A DNA stretch of 64,000 nt from Ilyonectria destructans (lineage: Eukaryota; Ascomycota; Sordariomycetes; Hypocreales; Nectriaceae): assembly GCA_020740775.1 (NCBI GenBank), contig JAHEWK010000001.1:3472001-3536000 (forward strand), given 5' to 3'. Every line of letters starts with the position of its first letter. Position 1 is the stretch's first letter. Below, piece after piece: positions 31,684 to 43,945 of the stretch. The position numbers and the translations under genes were made by a program. The notes under the pieces were generated by a model. That model had not been told where the DNA came from and made no database searches. It was given only the letters and a program-made list of their open reading frames with translations.

Positions 31684-32347
31684 TGCGGGCAGTACTATGT
31701 GGCCACTTCAAGTATATAAATGAACCGATGGGCAAGTCGCATGTGGTAAGGGTACATGGCCCGAGGAGTTGCGATGACGACGCTCAATCAAGTGAGGTGC
31801 TCGAGGACCTCTTTAAAACGGCCAAGGGCTGTATGACTCGCATGGAGAAGTTCACGCTGGCCCTTCGTCTCAAAATCTACATAGTGCCCACCCATCCGGC
31901 GAGTGTTGGGAGGAAACTCTAACGTTATTGGGTTCTTCGGCCAACAAAATCTGTCGTTAACAGACCGATAGCAAGAACCGTCGCCACGAACCAGCCCTTA
32001 CGGACGTCCTCAAGCACTACAAGACCATCGACAGGGAAGCGGCAGATGTTCTTCTTCGCAGCTATCCCGACCTTTATGCTGGGAATTGCGTCGTTCTCGT
32101 CAAGGCTCGTTCAATAAGTAGACCTTGGCCAAAATTGGTCGTGTAGCGTTGTTACTCGGTGGCATGATTCTCCACGTCATCATCAACAATTGATCCGATC
32201 TTTCTTTTGGTCATTAAACGTGGGCAAGATTAAAGGCCAGATATGTGGATAAGGAAAGATATGATAACTTAGATAGGACGGATAAAGATAGATAGGGACA
32301 GGGGCGATGAGTATGGTCCATAACAATGTCAAAGTTATTTTGTTTGA
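31684..32347. other. No supported gene
   Basis: A plus-strand frame near 31700-31920 and another near 31985-32130 read weakly like protein but are short, lie in different frames and show no domain. Confidence 0.35.
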
Positions 32348-32988
32348 TTACAACATACGATAATTTCGAATGTGACGGTAGCCTCTCTTGAAGCGCTTGT
32401 CTTGTGCTGTGCCGGGGTAGTCATACACGCCTCGATGCCCAGTTTCCGCGACCTTGGCCTGTAGTTGTTGGAGAAATTGTGCGGTTCGACCCTCCATTAC
32501 ATCGCGGCTACACCGAGTTTCCAGCAATGGGTTCAGAATTCGAACCTCTTTATTCGGCCTGCCGAGGGTGTCTTCGATCGTTTCTTCGGTACGAATTCAT
32601 CAGAATACTGTCGGGTGAAGTTGTATTGGGCTATGTATCTGCTGATAATAATGTCTCCAGGTAGGATTTCAGATCCAGATACCTGTGGCATGCCGCCGCA
32701 GACTCCAACTAAAAGTACCTACTTCAGATTGCTGTATCTGGAGTGTAAACTGGCTACAGCACTGGTTGCGTTGACCTTTCCCATCCCTAGCAAGAGGACA
32801 AGAACGACAGCTAGATCGCCCATGAGTCTGGTAATGTAGCGATCAGGGTCGCCCGGAGCTCTTCTAAGGCCCTTTCCCCGCTCATCCTAACGATCATCGA
32901 AACTGTCAAAAACAGCGTCATATTCGGCCAGTAGCGCACAGATTATCGCGATTTGAGAATCCCCTCTACTCGATGGTCTAGGGAACAT
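32348..32988 (-). pseudogene. Broken nucleoside-phosphorylase-like (PNP_UDP) domain of an NLR-type gene
   Basis: Reading the minus strand from an ATG at 32988, the peptide DSQIAIICALLAEYDAVFD matches the opening of the phosphorylase-like domain found at the N-terminus of many fungal NLR-type (NACHT or NB-ARC) proteins. After an in-frame TAG comes RRAPGDPDRYITRL and VLLLGMGKVNATSA, then another TAG, then LLVGVCGG and EILPGDIIIS. A frameshift follows, after which DTLGRPNKEVRILNP, GRTAQFLQQLQ and YDYPGTAQDKRF complete the domain's usual order. So at least two stops and one frameshift break it. The NACHT and repeat regions that would follow at lower coordinates are not found. In intact NLR-like proteins this domain sits at the N-terminus ahead of the switch domain, and they are linked to non-self recognition. 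Confidence 0.8.
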
Positions 32989-35900
32989 CGTGCCCGCGTA
33001 GAATGGAAGGAGTGTTGAAAGGTAGGTGGTGATAGGCAAGACCCCTGATCTAACCTTTAGCTCGGTTCGGCCCGGTCCAGGTGGGATCTTGAATCGTAAA
33101 GCGAGGAGGCTGGCGATCCGATTATCAAGGATTTGACTCAGAAATCCACGTCTGCTCCAGCCAGGAATATGGTGAATGAAAGGCCTAAAATCAGTTTTCC
33201 CCTTGTAAACATACACTGCAACTCACTGCTTGACTCCAAAGTTTGTCATAAGCGGAACCGTTGGCAATAAGTTGGTCGACCTTCGAATCTTCTTGAATGT
33301 GTCAGGATCTCTCGATCGATGACCGTGGCCTCCTGCTGTGGGGTTGATAGATTAGTGGTACTCAAGCATATCTTTTTTTTATAGCTTTACTCAATATCAT
33401 CACATAGATCAAAGCCATACAGTATTTTCATAATAGTTTATAAGAATCTACTTAGACTTAGACTTTCTAGCTTTAATATTCAGGGGTCTAGTTAAATAAA
33501 GTTGCATTTTCAACATTTTGAATCTCCTTCTACATTGCATGATTATATATAGAGCAGGAATTGAGGATATAGATATAAGCCTTCGGCCTTTGGCGGTGCG
33601 ACTCGGATTCGGAGAAACCCGACAGAGCTTTGAAGCGGAAGCTCTGCTCCTCTGTGATCGAACTGGCCCACCAGTCGAGCTCTGGATTGGTAGTTCTTCA
33701 TATCGGAGTCGCTTGAGAACGACACCAGCTGTCCCAAGATCGACTTCTTTGTCAGCTTCAACAGCTGATGACAGAGAAGAACAACCATAATGAAATATTC
33801 AGACGGATGCAACACAAAGTATTGCTGTCAACAATCATCAGACAACAGACGACAAGGGGCCCGAGACGGGGTCCAAGGCACACTAACAGGCTACTGAGCG
33901 GGACCAATAAGTACGGTTCTCGTTTACGATCCAGCTGCGGGACGGCGGCGCCAAGCTGTCGGAGGAGAGGCCCCCCTAGGCTGTATTAGCAAACAGGAAA
34001 CACGCGAGGCATTACTGGCCGAGCCCACACCGGCGAGCGTGATGCCGTCGGGCAACCAGCAGACTGGGTCGGGGCAGAACCATCCTAGACTCGACAGTTT
34101 CGTTGCTAGCGAGCGGGGCGCACTCTAGCCAACAAAAAAGAGGGTGGAAGACTTCTGGAAGAGACAACCAACCCAGAGTGATTTTCTTTGCTTCTGCGGG
34201 CGGATGGAGGGGCACCGCGTTTATTCTCCTTGGCTGCTCGGGGGCTGAGACGAGGGTGCGGCGTGGGGGCCGGCGTGGCGTTTCGGTGAGTATTTTGGGA
34301 TTGCCGCATGCAGCGCCTGGGGGTGAAAGGATTCGCGGAATAGGCGCACAGTTACACGGATGGGTTTACACGGTTGAGCATGACTTTGAGCAGACCCGCT
34401 GGAAGAGAGGGCAAAGCGAAGAGAGGGATATTTTCTGGATGCCATGCGAAATGTACCAGAGAGTTTAGCTCAAGTCCAGTGGAGAGTGAGCTTCTAGTTA
34501 GGACGGCTGTTTAGAGAGACCCAGGGTCCCAGGTGAGCCATGTCACTCCCCGTCTAGCTCGCCCGTTTAGCTCGCCCGTCTACGAAGTAGCTCGACCCTA
34601 TTGCCGTTCGTGGCTGGAATCCTGCTAGGCGGTGCCTGGTTGGCGAGCGCTTCGGATGGACGAGGAAGACCGGCGGCGAAATTTTCTCGGGGCGAGGACG
34701 GATCGTCGGCCTGGATCTGGGCCGGGTTTGTTTAGGTCGTCGTCCATCTATATCCCTCCCTCTTCCCTTAGCCCGCAAAGTCGATGGTTGGTTGGTGCTG
34801 AGCAAGTTATTAGAGCGGGATGACTCGTGACTTTTCTTGTCCACCGACTAACTCTCTGCTTAGATTACCTACCGCCCATGCAGAGGAAGAAAGTCAGACT
34901 CAAATTACAGGCGTGCAACCGCAACATTGAGGCCGAGGCTCTTGATCGAGTTGGGTGTTATTAAAGTGCCAGTGCGTGCAGCAGAATCATGGTAAACGGT
35001 AATTACAGCGACATGGGGGTGGTTTACAAAGACGTCCAGGAAGATGACACACATCCACAGTCCGCGCACACATACGTCCACTCTCCCCATCTCAGCATTC
35101 ATCATCCATGCGCTGGACCCATCGTTACCCCCGGATGCTTGTCAAATGTCAGTTGTGTCACGGCCGAATCGCTTACCTTTGAGGGACCAGAAGCCCACTT
35201 GAGGTACCCAACATCCACGTACCCACGCGATGAGTATTGCTTTTTCCGGAGGAAGTGTCTTGGCCCGTCCCCCCGCTCGCACAACAACGAATAGCCGTCG
35301 AAGGGATGGCGATGGATGGGAGCGGGAAATAGGACCGGAAAGACAGAGGAAGAGCAGAGACGAGGGCGGGTCGATCCACCGCCGCAAACTCCCTAGCTCA
35401 AGGGTCGGATACATCCCGAGAGGAGAGTGCAGCAGCAGCAGCAGCAGCGGTAGCTACAGGACCAGATGGCGATGCAGACTGGCATCGGAATGCGATCCCC
35501 CGGGTTTCCGACAAACGTGGAGGATCGACGTCGGTAAATCGTAAAGAATCGCGTGCAGAGTAATCTGGAGATATTTCGAGCGGCGAAGGAATAGGATTGG
35601 GCACGCTCCAATCAGCTTGACGGACCCCTCGTCGGTCGCCCGAAAAGAAAAAAAAGTGCTCGAGTCGAGTCTGGTCGAGTCTAGTTGAGTGACCGAAGTC
35701 GTAACGGAAACCCTTGCGAGCTACCAGGACCACGGCAGACCCCCAAACGGGCAGACCAACCAGATGCGCCGACTTCAACAAGATCGCAAGGATACAGTTA
35801 CAGGGCTCAGGGCCTGGCATTGTACATGTTAGCTAATGTGAGCCAGTCGGCCAAAAGCTGCTGGTGAGAGCGCTGGCTCGGATTTGGACTTTGCATTTGG

Positions 35901-36299
35901 GTTGGATGTTTTGGCCCTTGTAGCGTGTAGCATGTACTCTCGTACTCGCGAGGTACCTTTTGGCGCTGCACCAGCGACGAGATGCACGGATCACGGGTTG
36001 CCACCGACGTCCAGAGTCGGAGCTTTGGAGAATCCCAGGGGACGTTTTTTCCTCCAGGGTTCTTGCCCCGCGCCCAGTCGGACGAGTCGCCGGCTGAGAC
36101 TCTTGCCCAAGTTTGGAGGGGACCCTGTAATATTCCAGGCCTGTCCCCACGACCACCTCCAACACCGCCCCCGGAGACACCCTCGCTTTCACTGTGGCTT
36201 GCTTTCCGCCTGACCTAGGTTTTCTGTCTCGGAGACGGATGGTTTGCATCTGCATCTAGCATCTCACCGTTGCGGCCTACCCGTCCTTCAGAAAACCGA
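32989..36299. other. No supported gene; AT-rich patch and low-complexity DNA
   Basis: About 33340-33560 is AT-rich with stops in all frames. The rest has many medium ORFs on both strands with no domain or splice logic. A GCA trinucleotide run lies at 35429-35448. Confidence 0.45.
35429..35448. repeat. GCA trinucleotide microsatellite
   Basis: Nearly seven uninterrupted GCA units in non-coding DNA. Confidence 0.8.
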
Positions 36300-37406
36300 A
36301 AGAAGAAGTAAGTGCATGTCGACAACGGAATAGAGGAAACCGCCTTCACCCCTCTACAGAGGAGGACGACTTCCCAGCAGCTGACCGAACTGGACCTCAG
36401 TCCGCCGTGCTACAGGACAGAGCTACAGGGCATTCGGAATCCACTGCGCCAAAGCTCACTACGGGTTTACAGCCCACCACACACACTGCATCCACCACAC
36501 CCACTACAACCCACCAGAGAGGGTCAGCCACCGCACTAACAAGGTAAGTTGCCCGAGCTCCAACCCGGCACTGGCTCTGGTCAAGACAATTAATTGCCTA
36601 GTGAATGTGTGCCGACTCAACTCACCGTCGCTGCCATCCATGCTGCCGTCGAAGCAGAAACAGAGGGCGCCTGTCCTACCTGGGCACCAACAGGCGCTCT
36701 GCAACCCCCACCCCACCATCGACACCCACGTGCATGTACCCGATACATCTCAACTACCTCCGCTGCTGCTTCCGCCCGCGGCAGCTCCACTGGCCTCTGC
36801 TACGGACGAAGTACCCCATCCACCATTTTCCGGCCTTCACCCACTCATTCGTTCGCTCTTCCAAGTGGCTCTACTCTAGGTTGTCCTCGCTCTCGGCCCA
36901 CCAACCACCTACCACCTCAGCGCCCATCCTCTCTCGCCCACATCACATCCGCATCACGAACCACGACTCATCATTCTCCAAACCCTCACTCGACCATCTT
37001 CGTCTCGCTCCCTCAACCCCCCCAGCTCTCGGTCTTCTCATCTTCAATCCCATCGAGCCTCGCCCGCTACCATCGCAATCGCTGTACCACCGTCGGCTTT
37101 TTGGCGGCCTGGCATCCTTCGTGCAGCTAACCGTCCGTCGACTCCTCCACTAAGCTCCGGTCGCAAATGAGCCCCCGTATCCGGCTCCTCTGAAAACTTC
37201 TCGCTCGATTCCTAGGCTTGTGTCGCTCACTTGCCCATCACACGACATCTCTCCGACCTGCGACTGCGCATTCTTGGCGAAACCCCTCCATCTCGCGCTT
37301 CACAGCGTCCCACGGACCTGTGCCGCCCCACGAATATTCGCTCTCCCGCCGACTTCGCGGCGCCGCCCGGCCAGCCCTCGAGCCGAATCTCGCCGGCGCC
37401 TCGGAC
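36300..37406. other. Promoter and long 5' leader of the NUC-1-like gene
   Basis: The plus strand is CA- and pyrimidine-rich for about 1 kb, the usual look of long fungal leaders. Several ATGs occur; one clear short upstream ORF starts at 37167 and ends at 37193 (8 codons). No separate gene is supported. Confidence 0.45.
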
Positions 37407-39448
37407 ATGATGGGCTCGACAGCTTGGGACGCACAGGGCCAGGCCATGGCCACCACCACTGATGAGGACTTTGGACAGTTCCTCGACATGAGCGCCATGG
37501 CAAACCTCGGCGATGGTATGCACTTTGACTTTCAAGGGTTCCAGGATGGCTCCGCCCAGGCAATCATGAACCACCAACCCCGCGATCCAACTGATACCAT
37601 CATGGGCGACTCGGACAACCAAGGCATTATGCCCTCCAGCAACTCACTACCGATAACGACATCGGCTTCTCAGCCCAGCATCCCGGCTCACATGATGACC
37701 CCCAACCCCGACCCCATCTCCAACATCGACGCCCAGATCCAGTATCTTCAGCAGCAAAAGTTCCAACAGCAGCAACGTCAGCTCCAGGAGCAACAGGCCG
37801 CCTTCTTCTCCAACCACAACCACTCAGTCCCGCCGACCCCTCAGAGTCTTGAGATGCCCAACAGCTTCTACTCCCAGGCTGAGCAGCTATCACAACCGGG
37901 TGTCTACGACCCGGGATATCATCAACGGATGAAGGAGCAAGATGTAAGACAAGTCCTCTTCTGCGCTTCATTCTTGCCCCGCCTTGTGGCCATACATAGG
38001 CCCCCCACTAACTGTGACTTTAGATGGCCTTTACTCCCCTCGTCTCACCTGCCGTCACTCCGCTTGACCCTCATTTCAGCATGGATAGCTCGACCTTCAC
38101 CGTTCCTGGTGCTTACTTCAGCCCTCTCACATCTCCTGCTCTTCATGCTCAAAATGATGCCTCCTCGATATATGAGCAAACTCACTCAAATAACTCGCCC
38201 ATCGAAATGGAACTTGATACTTCAACCACTTCCGCAATTGGATCCGTGGATCTGTCTAAGAAGCCGAGAAAGAAGGCACCCGCAAAGCCGAGAGGCAAGG
38301 CCAATATTCGGAGCTCACCCATTGTGAAACCCCAGCGAAGGAAGACGGGTCCCAGTCCGGCCATCGTCTCCCAGGTTCTCACCGAGGTGGAGGAGAATGG
38401 GAACTCGGCCTTCCTCCCTATGCCCGCCGCTTCCACCGAAACCTCACCCGAGGAGAACTCGTCAGTATCACCGGAGACCCTTTCGGATATGCCACCCCCG
38501 CCTGTTCCCACGCGGAGATCGACCAGTAAATCCCCCTATATTTATCCCCAACGGAGCGGCCAACAGACACCCGTCTCGGTCCCCGCAGATTCGCAGCCAG
38601 CTCCAGCTACCCCCGCGTCGTTGATGAAGCTTCCCGCATCTCGGACAAATACAACATCAACTGGTCACCTTGAACACGCGGGGACGGATCATATTGAGTC
38701 CCTCGAGCTGCCAGAATCAGTTTCCAACAAGAAACTTGGCCCGACCATCACACGCACCATTATGCAATCTACCCTCGTCGAATCTGCGACCTCCAAGGGG
38801 GCCAGCTTCCAACCCCTGCAATCCCCGGTGTTTCCTAAGCGCTCCGGTACCACCTCTGCGAGCCAAAGCCCCCAGCTTGGCCCTGGTTCCTCCGGCCCCG
38901 CAGCTCGCAAAACTCCCCAGCTCGCTCCTCGGAATAGTAGGACGCGTACTGGATCGGTTCATGTGTCGCCAGCCCTGCTCCCGAGGATCTCCCCTAACAT
39001 CAAACCCCTACTTCCAGGAACCCCTGGCCTGACTTCTGCGGAGGATGCGGCCTCTCGACTTCTCATGTCAAAGTCGAATTATCAAAATATCCTAGAGGGT
39101 AACCAAGTGCCCGGAGTGTCATACCCCAGCGAGCTATCGACCAACCTGACATCAAAACGAACATCACACAAGATCGCAGAGCAAGGCCGAAGAAACAGAA
39201 TAAATTCAGCCCTGCAGGTCATGGCAGGTCTTTTACCTGGTGGCATGGATCCCGGGAGCGATGGGGGAGGGAGTGGAGACAAGAAGGACTCGAAGCAGGC
39301 CAATGCGCAAAACAGCAAGGCCAGTGTCGTCGAGAATGCCATTGTGCATATGAAAGACTTACAGCGCGAAAATGGGGATCTAAAAGAAGAACTGGCCGAG
39401 CTCAAGAAACAACTTGAGCAGCTCAAGACAGTGGACAAGACGGACTGA
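37407..39448 (+). CDS. nuc-1: bHLH transcription factor of the phosphate regulon (NUC-1/Pho4 type)
   Basis: Exons 37407-37943 and 38024-39448, separated by an 80-bp intron (GTAAGA donor, ACTAAC branch, CTTTAG acceptor), give 653 aa. The start is the first of two adjacent ATGs (MMGSTAWD); the open frame upstream lacks an ATG context and reads as leader. The N-terminal half is disordered with Gln-rich and Ser/Pro-rich tracts. A basic patch KKPRKKAPAKPRGK lies near residue 260. The bHLH domain is near residues 557-635: basic region SHKIAEQGRRNRIN with the His-Glu-Arg triad that reads CACGTG-type sites, a long Gly/Asp-rich loop, then helix 2 and a short coiled coil. NUC-1 and Pho4 activate phosphatase and phosphate-transport genes when phosphate is low and are restrained by a cyclin-CDK pathway. 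Among fungal bHLH proteins the long loop and basic region favour NUC-1. Confidence 0.88.
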
Positions 39449-39834
39449 GGCCTCAACGCCTGAGAAGTGTGTGGATGGTTTGTTTGGTACACCAGCAGCC
39501 TGGGGCTCACGGTGTGTGGAGGAACTAATATGAAGGTGCGAAATGCAAGTTGCAGGTTCAGCATTTGCATTGCGTTATTGGGAGAGGCAGCGGGTCGTTT
39601 TTTGATGGTTGATGCTGATGCGCAACGATAGATGGGCAGCTGGGGAAAAAATGGGGTTGTAGAATGGGATTCATTTGGGCCCGATGAGGCGGGTTTGGGC
39701 CGGGAGCGGATAACAAGCTCGGCGGCGGACTGGCGGTCGGTTCAACATGGAGCATCACCACCACTTGTATACGAAATATACCACACGTTCAAGAGAGAAA
39801 CCAAGGGGACGGCGCCTCCAACGGCAACGCGAAT
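39449..39834. other. Convergent 3' spacer
   Basis: The spacer lies between the stop of the NUC-1-like gene and the stop of the convergent PCC1 gene. No ORF is supported; it should carry both polyadenylation regions. Confidence 0.6.
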
Positions 39835-40271
39835 TTAGTTTGATTGCCGAGCTTCTTGCGGCTGACCCAGAACATCGGTGTCTAGCTGCTCCATGACCTC
39901 CAGCACCAACTTTAGGCTGTCCATGAAGGAGTTGACGGCGACGCGCAACATGCGGTTGGTGGTGGCCTTGTATTTGACCGTTAGGACTCGGGCATCATCG
40001 TCGGAAGACTCCGGCGCCGGCACAACGGAGAACTCTCGTGTGACAAGCTGGGAGAGTTCTGGGTCTACCTGGAGGGCCTTAAGTGCGGACGTGGCCAACC
40101 TCAAGGTGGGGAGCGGGATATCGAGAGTTCTGTATCAGAACAACAATAAGTTAGCTAGGGTGTTGTTGTGAAGCAGCCCACGGCCGTCGCCAGGGGAGCA
40201 GGCCGGGGTGCGGCTAAGGGGGGGATGTCTTGCATCGAGCAGGGGAACTGGGGATCGGGAGTTGCGGCCAT
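39835..40271 (-). CDS. PCC1: EKC/KEOPS complex subunit Pcc1
   Basis: Exons 40271-40234 (38 nt) and 40129-39835 give 110 aa. The short first exon ends FPCSI and joins to TLDIPLPTLRLA, the normal start of Pcc1 proteins; the intron (104 bp) has a GC donor (GCAAGA), a GCTAAC branch and an ACAG acceptor. No GT donor restores the frame to give this conserved join. The body shows YKATTNRMLRVAVNSFMDSL and LVLEVMEQLD, the Pcc1/CTAG signature. The length is typical of the family. Pcc1 is the dimerising subunit of KEOPS, which makes t6A at position 37 of ANN-reading tRNAs and also affects telomeres and transcription. It is convergent with NUC-1 and divergent from CDC14. Confidence 0.9.
40130..40233 (-). 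other. GC-AG intron in PCC1
   Basis: The donor reads GAT|GCAAGAC and the acceptor ATACAG|A, with GCTAAC upstream of the acceptor. Joining here gives the conserved Pcc1 N-terminus in frame. Confidence 0.75.
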
Positions 40272-41037
40272 GATGGTCGCGGCCAGGGCATCCCGGGCGT
40301 CGGTTGAGCAGTCGAACGCGACACAGAAGGTGGGAGGAATGCGGGCTGATCGCAAGTCGCAGCTTGAGGTCCAGTGGTTTGGAGGAGAACGTCTGTGTGC
40401 TGGCACCTCTAGGTTTCTGTTTTTGCGCGCGGGGATGCGACTGGTGGGGTTGATAGGCCGATAAGGCGGGTGTGGCTGGAGGAGGCTGTGGCTGCATGTG
40501 GGCCGCAACCCCAGCCCCTGCTCCTGACATCCCGTAGAGGGTGGCGGCGCTTCTTAATGCCGTTGCCATGGGGACCGTTGCCGGCCCACCCCAACGGGAG
40601 CTGGTGCTGTTTTGAGCATGGGTCTCCTTCCAGGGACAGAAAATAACAGACGGCAACCCATACAAAAACATCGTGGGCCCATTCTGGCACCAGTATCGTC
40701 AACCACAACCTTCACTTCTCCTCCATTCTCCTTCCCTTGGTGCATCTCTTGTCCGTCCCGGAAGCCAGGCCTGCTCTTCACCCCTTCAGCATCCATTCGA
40801 GTCATTATTCAAGCCCATCTCGCCTGCCATTGCCCTCGCGTCCGCCCCGTCACCGCTTACCACCGTCACCGCTCGTGCACATCGTCACTTCCCCAACCCG
40901 ACGCCGTTCATCGTCGGAACTGGCCCTCTTGATCCGTCTCTGGCACTGTCCGACCATTCGCACCTGATACCCGCCCGGTAGCCATCGCTGCCGGCCTCCC
41001 AACGAGCCATCCAAGGAGAAGCGCAAAGCCTGGAACA
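40272..41037. other. Divergent promoter region of PCC1 and CDC14
   Basis: Right of about 40680 the plus strand is pyrimidine-rich, as in a leader for CDC14. Short ORFs here have no domain. Confidence 0.5.
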
Positions 41038-43187
41038 ATGGCGCCTTCTTCCCGAGTCGCCCAGAACCATGGGCAGATAATCGAGTACATCCCAGGTATG
41101 GCATGCCTCAACCACCTTTCAGAACACAGATTATGCCCTGCCCTGGCTTCAATGGCGTCTTGAAGCTCGAGAGTCATGTCGCATTGTTATCCCATCTCAG
41201 CCTCGCTGCGGCCGACCGCCGACCCACAGCAATGCGGCCTCAACATCAGCACCCGCATCACGAACCCGGCCACGTCGCTAACCCTGATCCCAGATCGTCT
41301 CTACCTTGCCTCTTACATCCATCCTCCCACGGCCGATACCATCTTCCCCTACCCAGAGCAACCCGTTTCCTCGAGGAAACGTGCGCAGCGAGGAGTTGAG
41401 CCTACCCCGCTCCAGACCAACAGAACGCCTCCGTGCTACTTCACCGTTGATGACACTCTCCTCTACAACGCTTTCCACCATGACTTCGGTCCTCTGCACA
41501 TTGGCCACCTCTACCGCTTTGCGATTCAGTTCCACGATATCCTTGGCGCTAAGCAGAACAAGGATCGTCCCATTGTGTTCTGGAGCGCTGCTGACCCCAG
41601 AAGTAAGTCCACCGCCTTGCGAAAATTGCGCACAGGTCCACGAGGCTAACCGGCGACTTTCGCAAAATAGGCCGTGCCAATGCTGCATGCATGCTTGCGT
41701 GCTACATGGTCTTAATCCAGAACTGGCCTCCCCATCTGGCCCTGGCTCCGATTGCGCAGGTTGACCCTCCGCTGATGCCCTTCCGAGATGCCGGCTACAG
41801 CCAGGCCGACTATGGCATCAGTGTCCAGGATGTTGTGTACGGTGTGTGGAAGGCCAAGGAGGAGAAGTGCTGCGACCTCGATAACTTCGATCTGGACATG
41901 TACGAGAGGTTCGAGCGGGTCGAGCATGGCGACTTCAACTGGATCACTCCCCACTTCCTCGCATTTGCGTCTCCCCAGCACACCCCGGTTGCGAAGATCA
42001 CTGAGGGCTCCGAGATGTACCCCTTGTTGCCTCGGGACCTGGACGCCGTGGAAGCCCACCCAACCCTACCTCAGCCCTTCAAGAACGTCCTGAGCCACTT
42101 CTCCGAGAAGAACATCGGCCTGGTCGTGCGACTGAACTCGCCCCTCTACTCTCCCTCCTATTTCGAGGCCTTGGGCATCCAGCACCTCGACATGATCTTC
42201 GACGATGGCACGTGCCCCTCTCTCACAACCGTCCGAAAGTTCATCCGATTAGCCCATGAGACCATTACCGTCAAGAAGAAGGGCATTGCTGTTCACTGCA
42301 AGGCGGGCCTGGGCCGAACAGGCTGCCTCATCGGCGCCTATCTCATCTACCGCCATGGCTTCACCGCCAACGAGGTCATCTCGTTCATGCGATTCATGCG
42401 ACCTGGTATGGTCGTCGGACCCCAACAGCACTGGCTGCACCTCAACCAGGGCACTTTCAGGGAGTGGTGGATCGAGGAGCGTGTTGAGCGAAAGCTCAGG
42501 AAGGAAATGGCTGCTGCCAACCCTGTCCCTAGCACCCCCATCCGTGCTATGCAGAAGACATCTCTGCGCAATGGCCAGGCTTCGACACCTCCTAACCGCA
42601 GCACCTCCAACCGCACACCACTCAGCGAAGTCGACCATGACCGCAATAACATTGGGGTTCAAGAGGACTATCTCCCTGCGCCCACTCCCGGCCAGCCACG
42701 CAAGACCGGCCGTAGCGATCGTCACCACCCGTACTCGCGATCCACTTCCTTCCAGACCACGCTCGAGGAGGAGCAAGTTGTTGAGAAGGAGACGGAGATC
42801 ACGACTATTCACCGCCAGTCCCAAGGCTCCGAGTCAGATGAGGAGTGGCACCTGCGGGTGCGTAGCCACCGAAAGGCCGCGCGGTCGCCTGGACGAAGCG
42901 AGAAGTCGCGATCCGTCAGTCAGACAACCACGACCATCTACACGATCGACAATGATGCGTCCCATGATGTTGAGAACATTGGTTCCATTCGTGCCAAGCA
43001 CGTTGACCGTGTCGCTAGCACTCCTACTGTCATGACCAAGGTCCGTGGCAGCAAGCGCCAGGGCGAGTCCCCTCTCCGGGCCAAGGAGAGCGCTGGCATT
43101 CGGAAGACGAGTGGCAGAGTTGGCAGTGCTAGCCACGCCACGTCGGCGACAGCGGCCTCGACCGCCCGCAAGGTGTCTGGAGCCTAG
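41038..43187 (+). CDS. CDC14: Dual-specificity protein phosphatase Cdc14
   Basis: Three exons, 41038-41095, 41294-41602 and 41671-43187, give 627 aa. Introns of 198 bp (GTATGG...CCCAG) and 68 bp (GTAAGT...AATAG) restore IIEYIPDRLYLASYI and DPRSRANAACMLACY at the joins. The first half is the inactive N-terminal phosphatase fold of Cdc14 (YGISVQDVVYGVWKA). The second half has the active site VHCKAGLGRTG with the catalytic Cys near residue 332, the preceding general-acid region (FDDGTCPS), and the GPQQHWLH motif typical of Cdc14. The tail from about residue 410 is disordered, Ser/Thr/Arg-rich. Cdc14 removes phosphate from CDK sites (Ser-Pro) to drive mitotic exit and cytokinesis, and in filamentous fungi affects septation and sporulation. 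Confidence 0.96.
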
Positions 43188-43945
43188 AAGGCCAGAATCA
43201 CACGGACCTAGGTTTCTCGGCACATATCGGTGCACCATAATGGGTTGTGCGACTACATATAACGATCATGACTCACGGACGTCACGACCGATCTCATGTC
43301 CTGCATGTATTGGCGTTAGGCTGGAAATGGAATGGATTGGGGGTGTTTGACATGCCATGTCTAAAACGATTTTTCTTGCGATTGCTTTTCTCAGGGTTCT
43401 TCCTGTTGCCGTTTCAATCAATCACTCAACACCTTTTTACGAGCATCCAAGCATAATCATTTGCCCTGGGAGGAGTTTCACCAACCAGGGTGTGGAATGG
43501 GGTGAGAGGAGAAAGAGAGAAGAGATTGTGTCACACGGGTCAAACTTGCGATGGCGTATGGGCAAGGCGGGTTTGAAATTTTTGCTATTCTGTATTGATT
43601 GTATTGGTCTGTCTTACCTTCCTTTGGCCACAGAGTTGGTATAGGGTCATGGTATTGTTTTTTACGCATTGGGGTTATGGAGAAGCATCAAAGATTCCAG
43701 TCGAACATATTTCAAAGTACAGAAATAGATTTCGAGTACTGTTCACATTGATTGTTTCCATCGAGCTTGTGTGAAGTGACGGTAATTGTTTGTTTTATTG
43801 CAGAAGGTGAGCTCCAGTCCGCTGACATGTTGCTGGGCTCTATGTCACTTAGTTGTGTAGCCAGAGTGCATGCAGTGCATATTCTATCCAAGACACGGCG
43901 ACGCAAATGCTCCGGTATGGCATGCTACTCGTATCATACTCAACA
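43188..43945. other. Convergent 3' spacer
   Basis: The spacer runs from the CDC14 stop to the stop of the convergent HeLo-pseudokinase gene. No gene is supported; T-rich stretches near 43360-43440 and 43655-43700 fit transcript ends. Confidence 0.55.

Noticed and set aside
37218..37406. In-frame extension upstream of the NUC-1-like start
   Set aside because: It has no in-frame ATG and reads as leader; the adjacent ATG pair at 37407 and 37410 is preferred.
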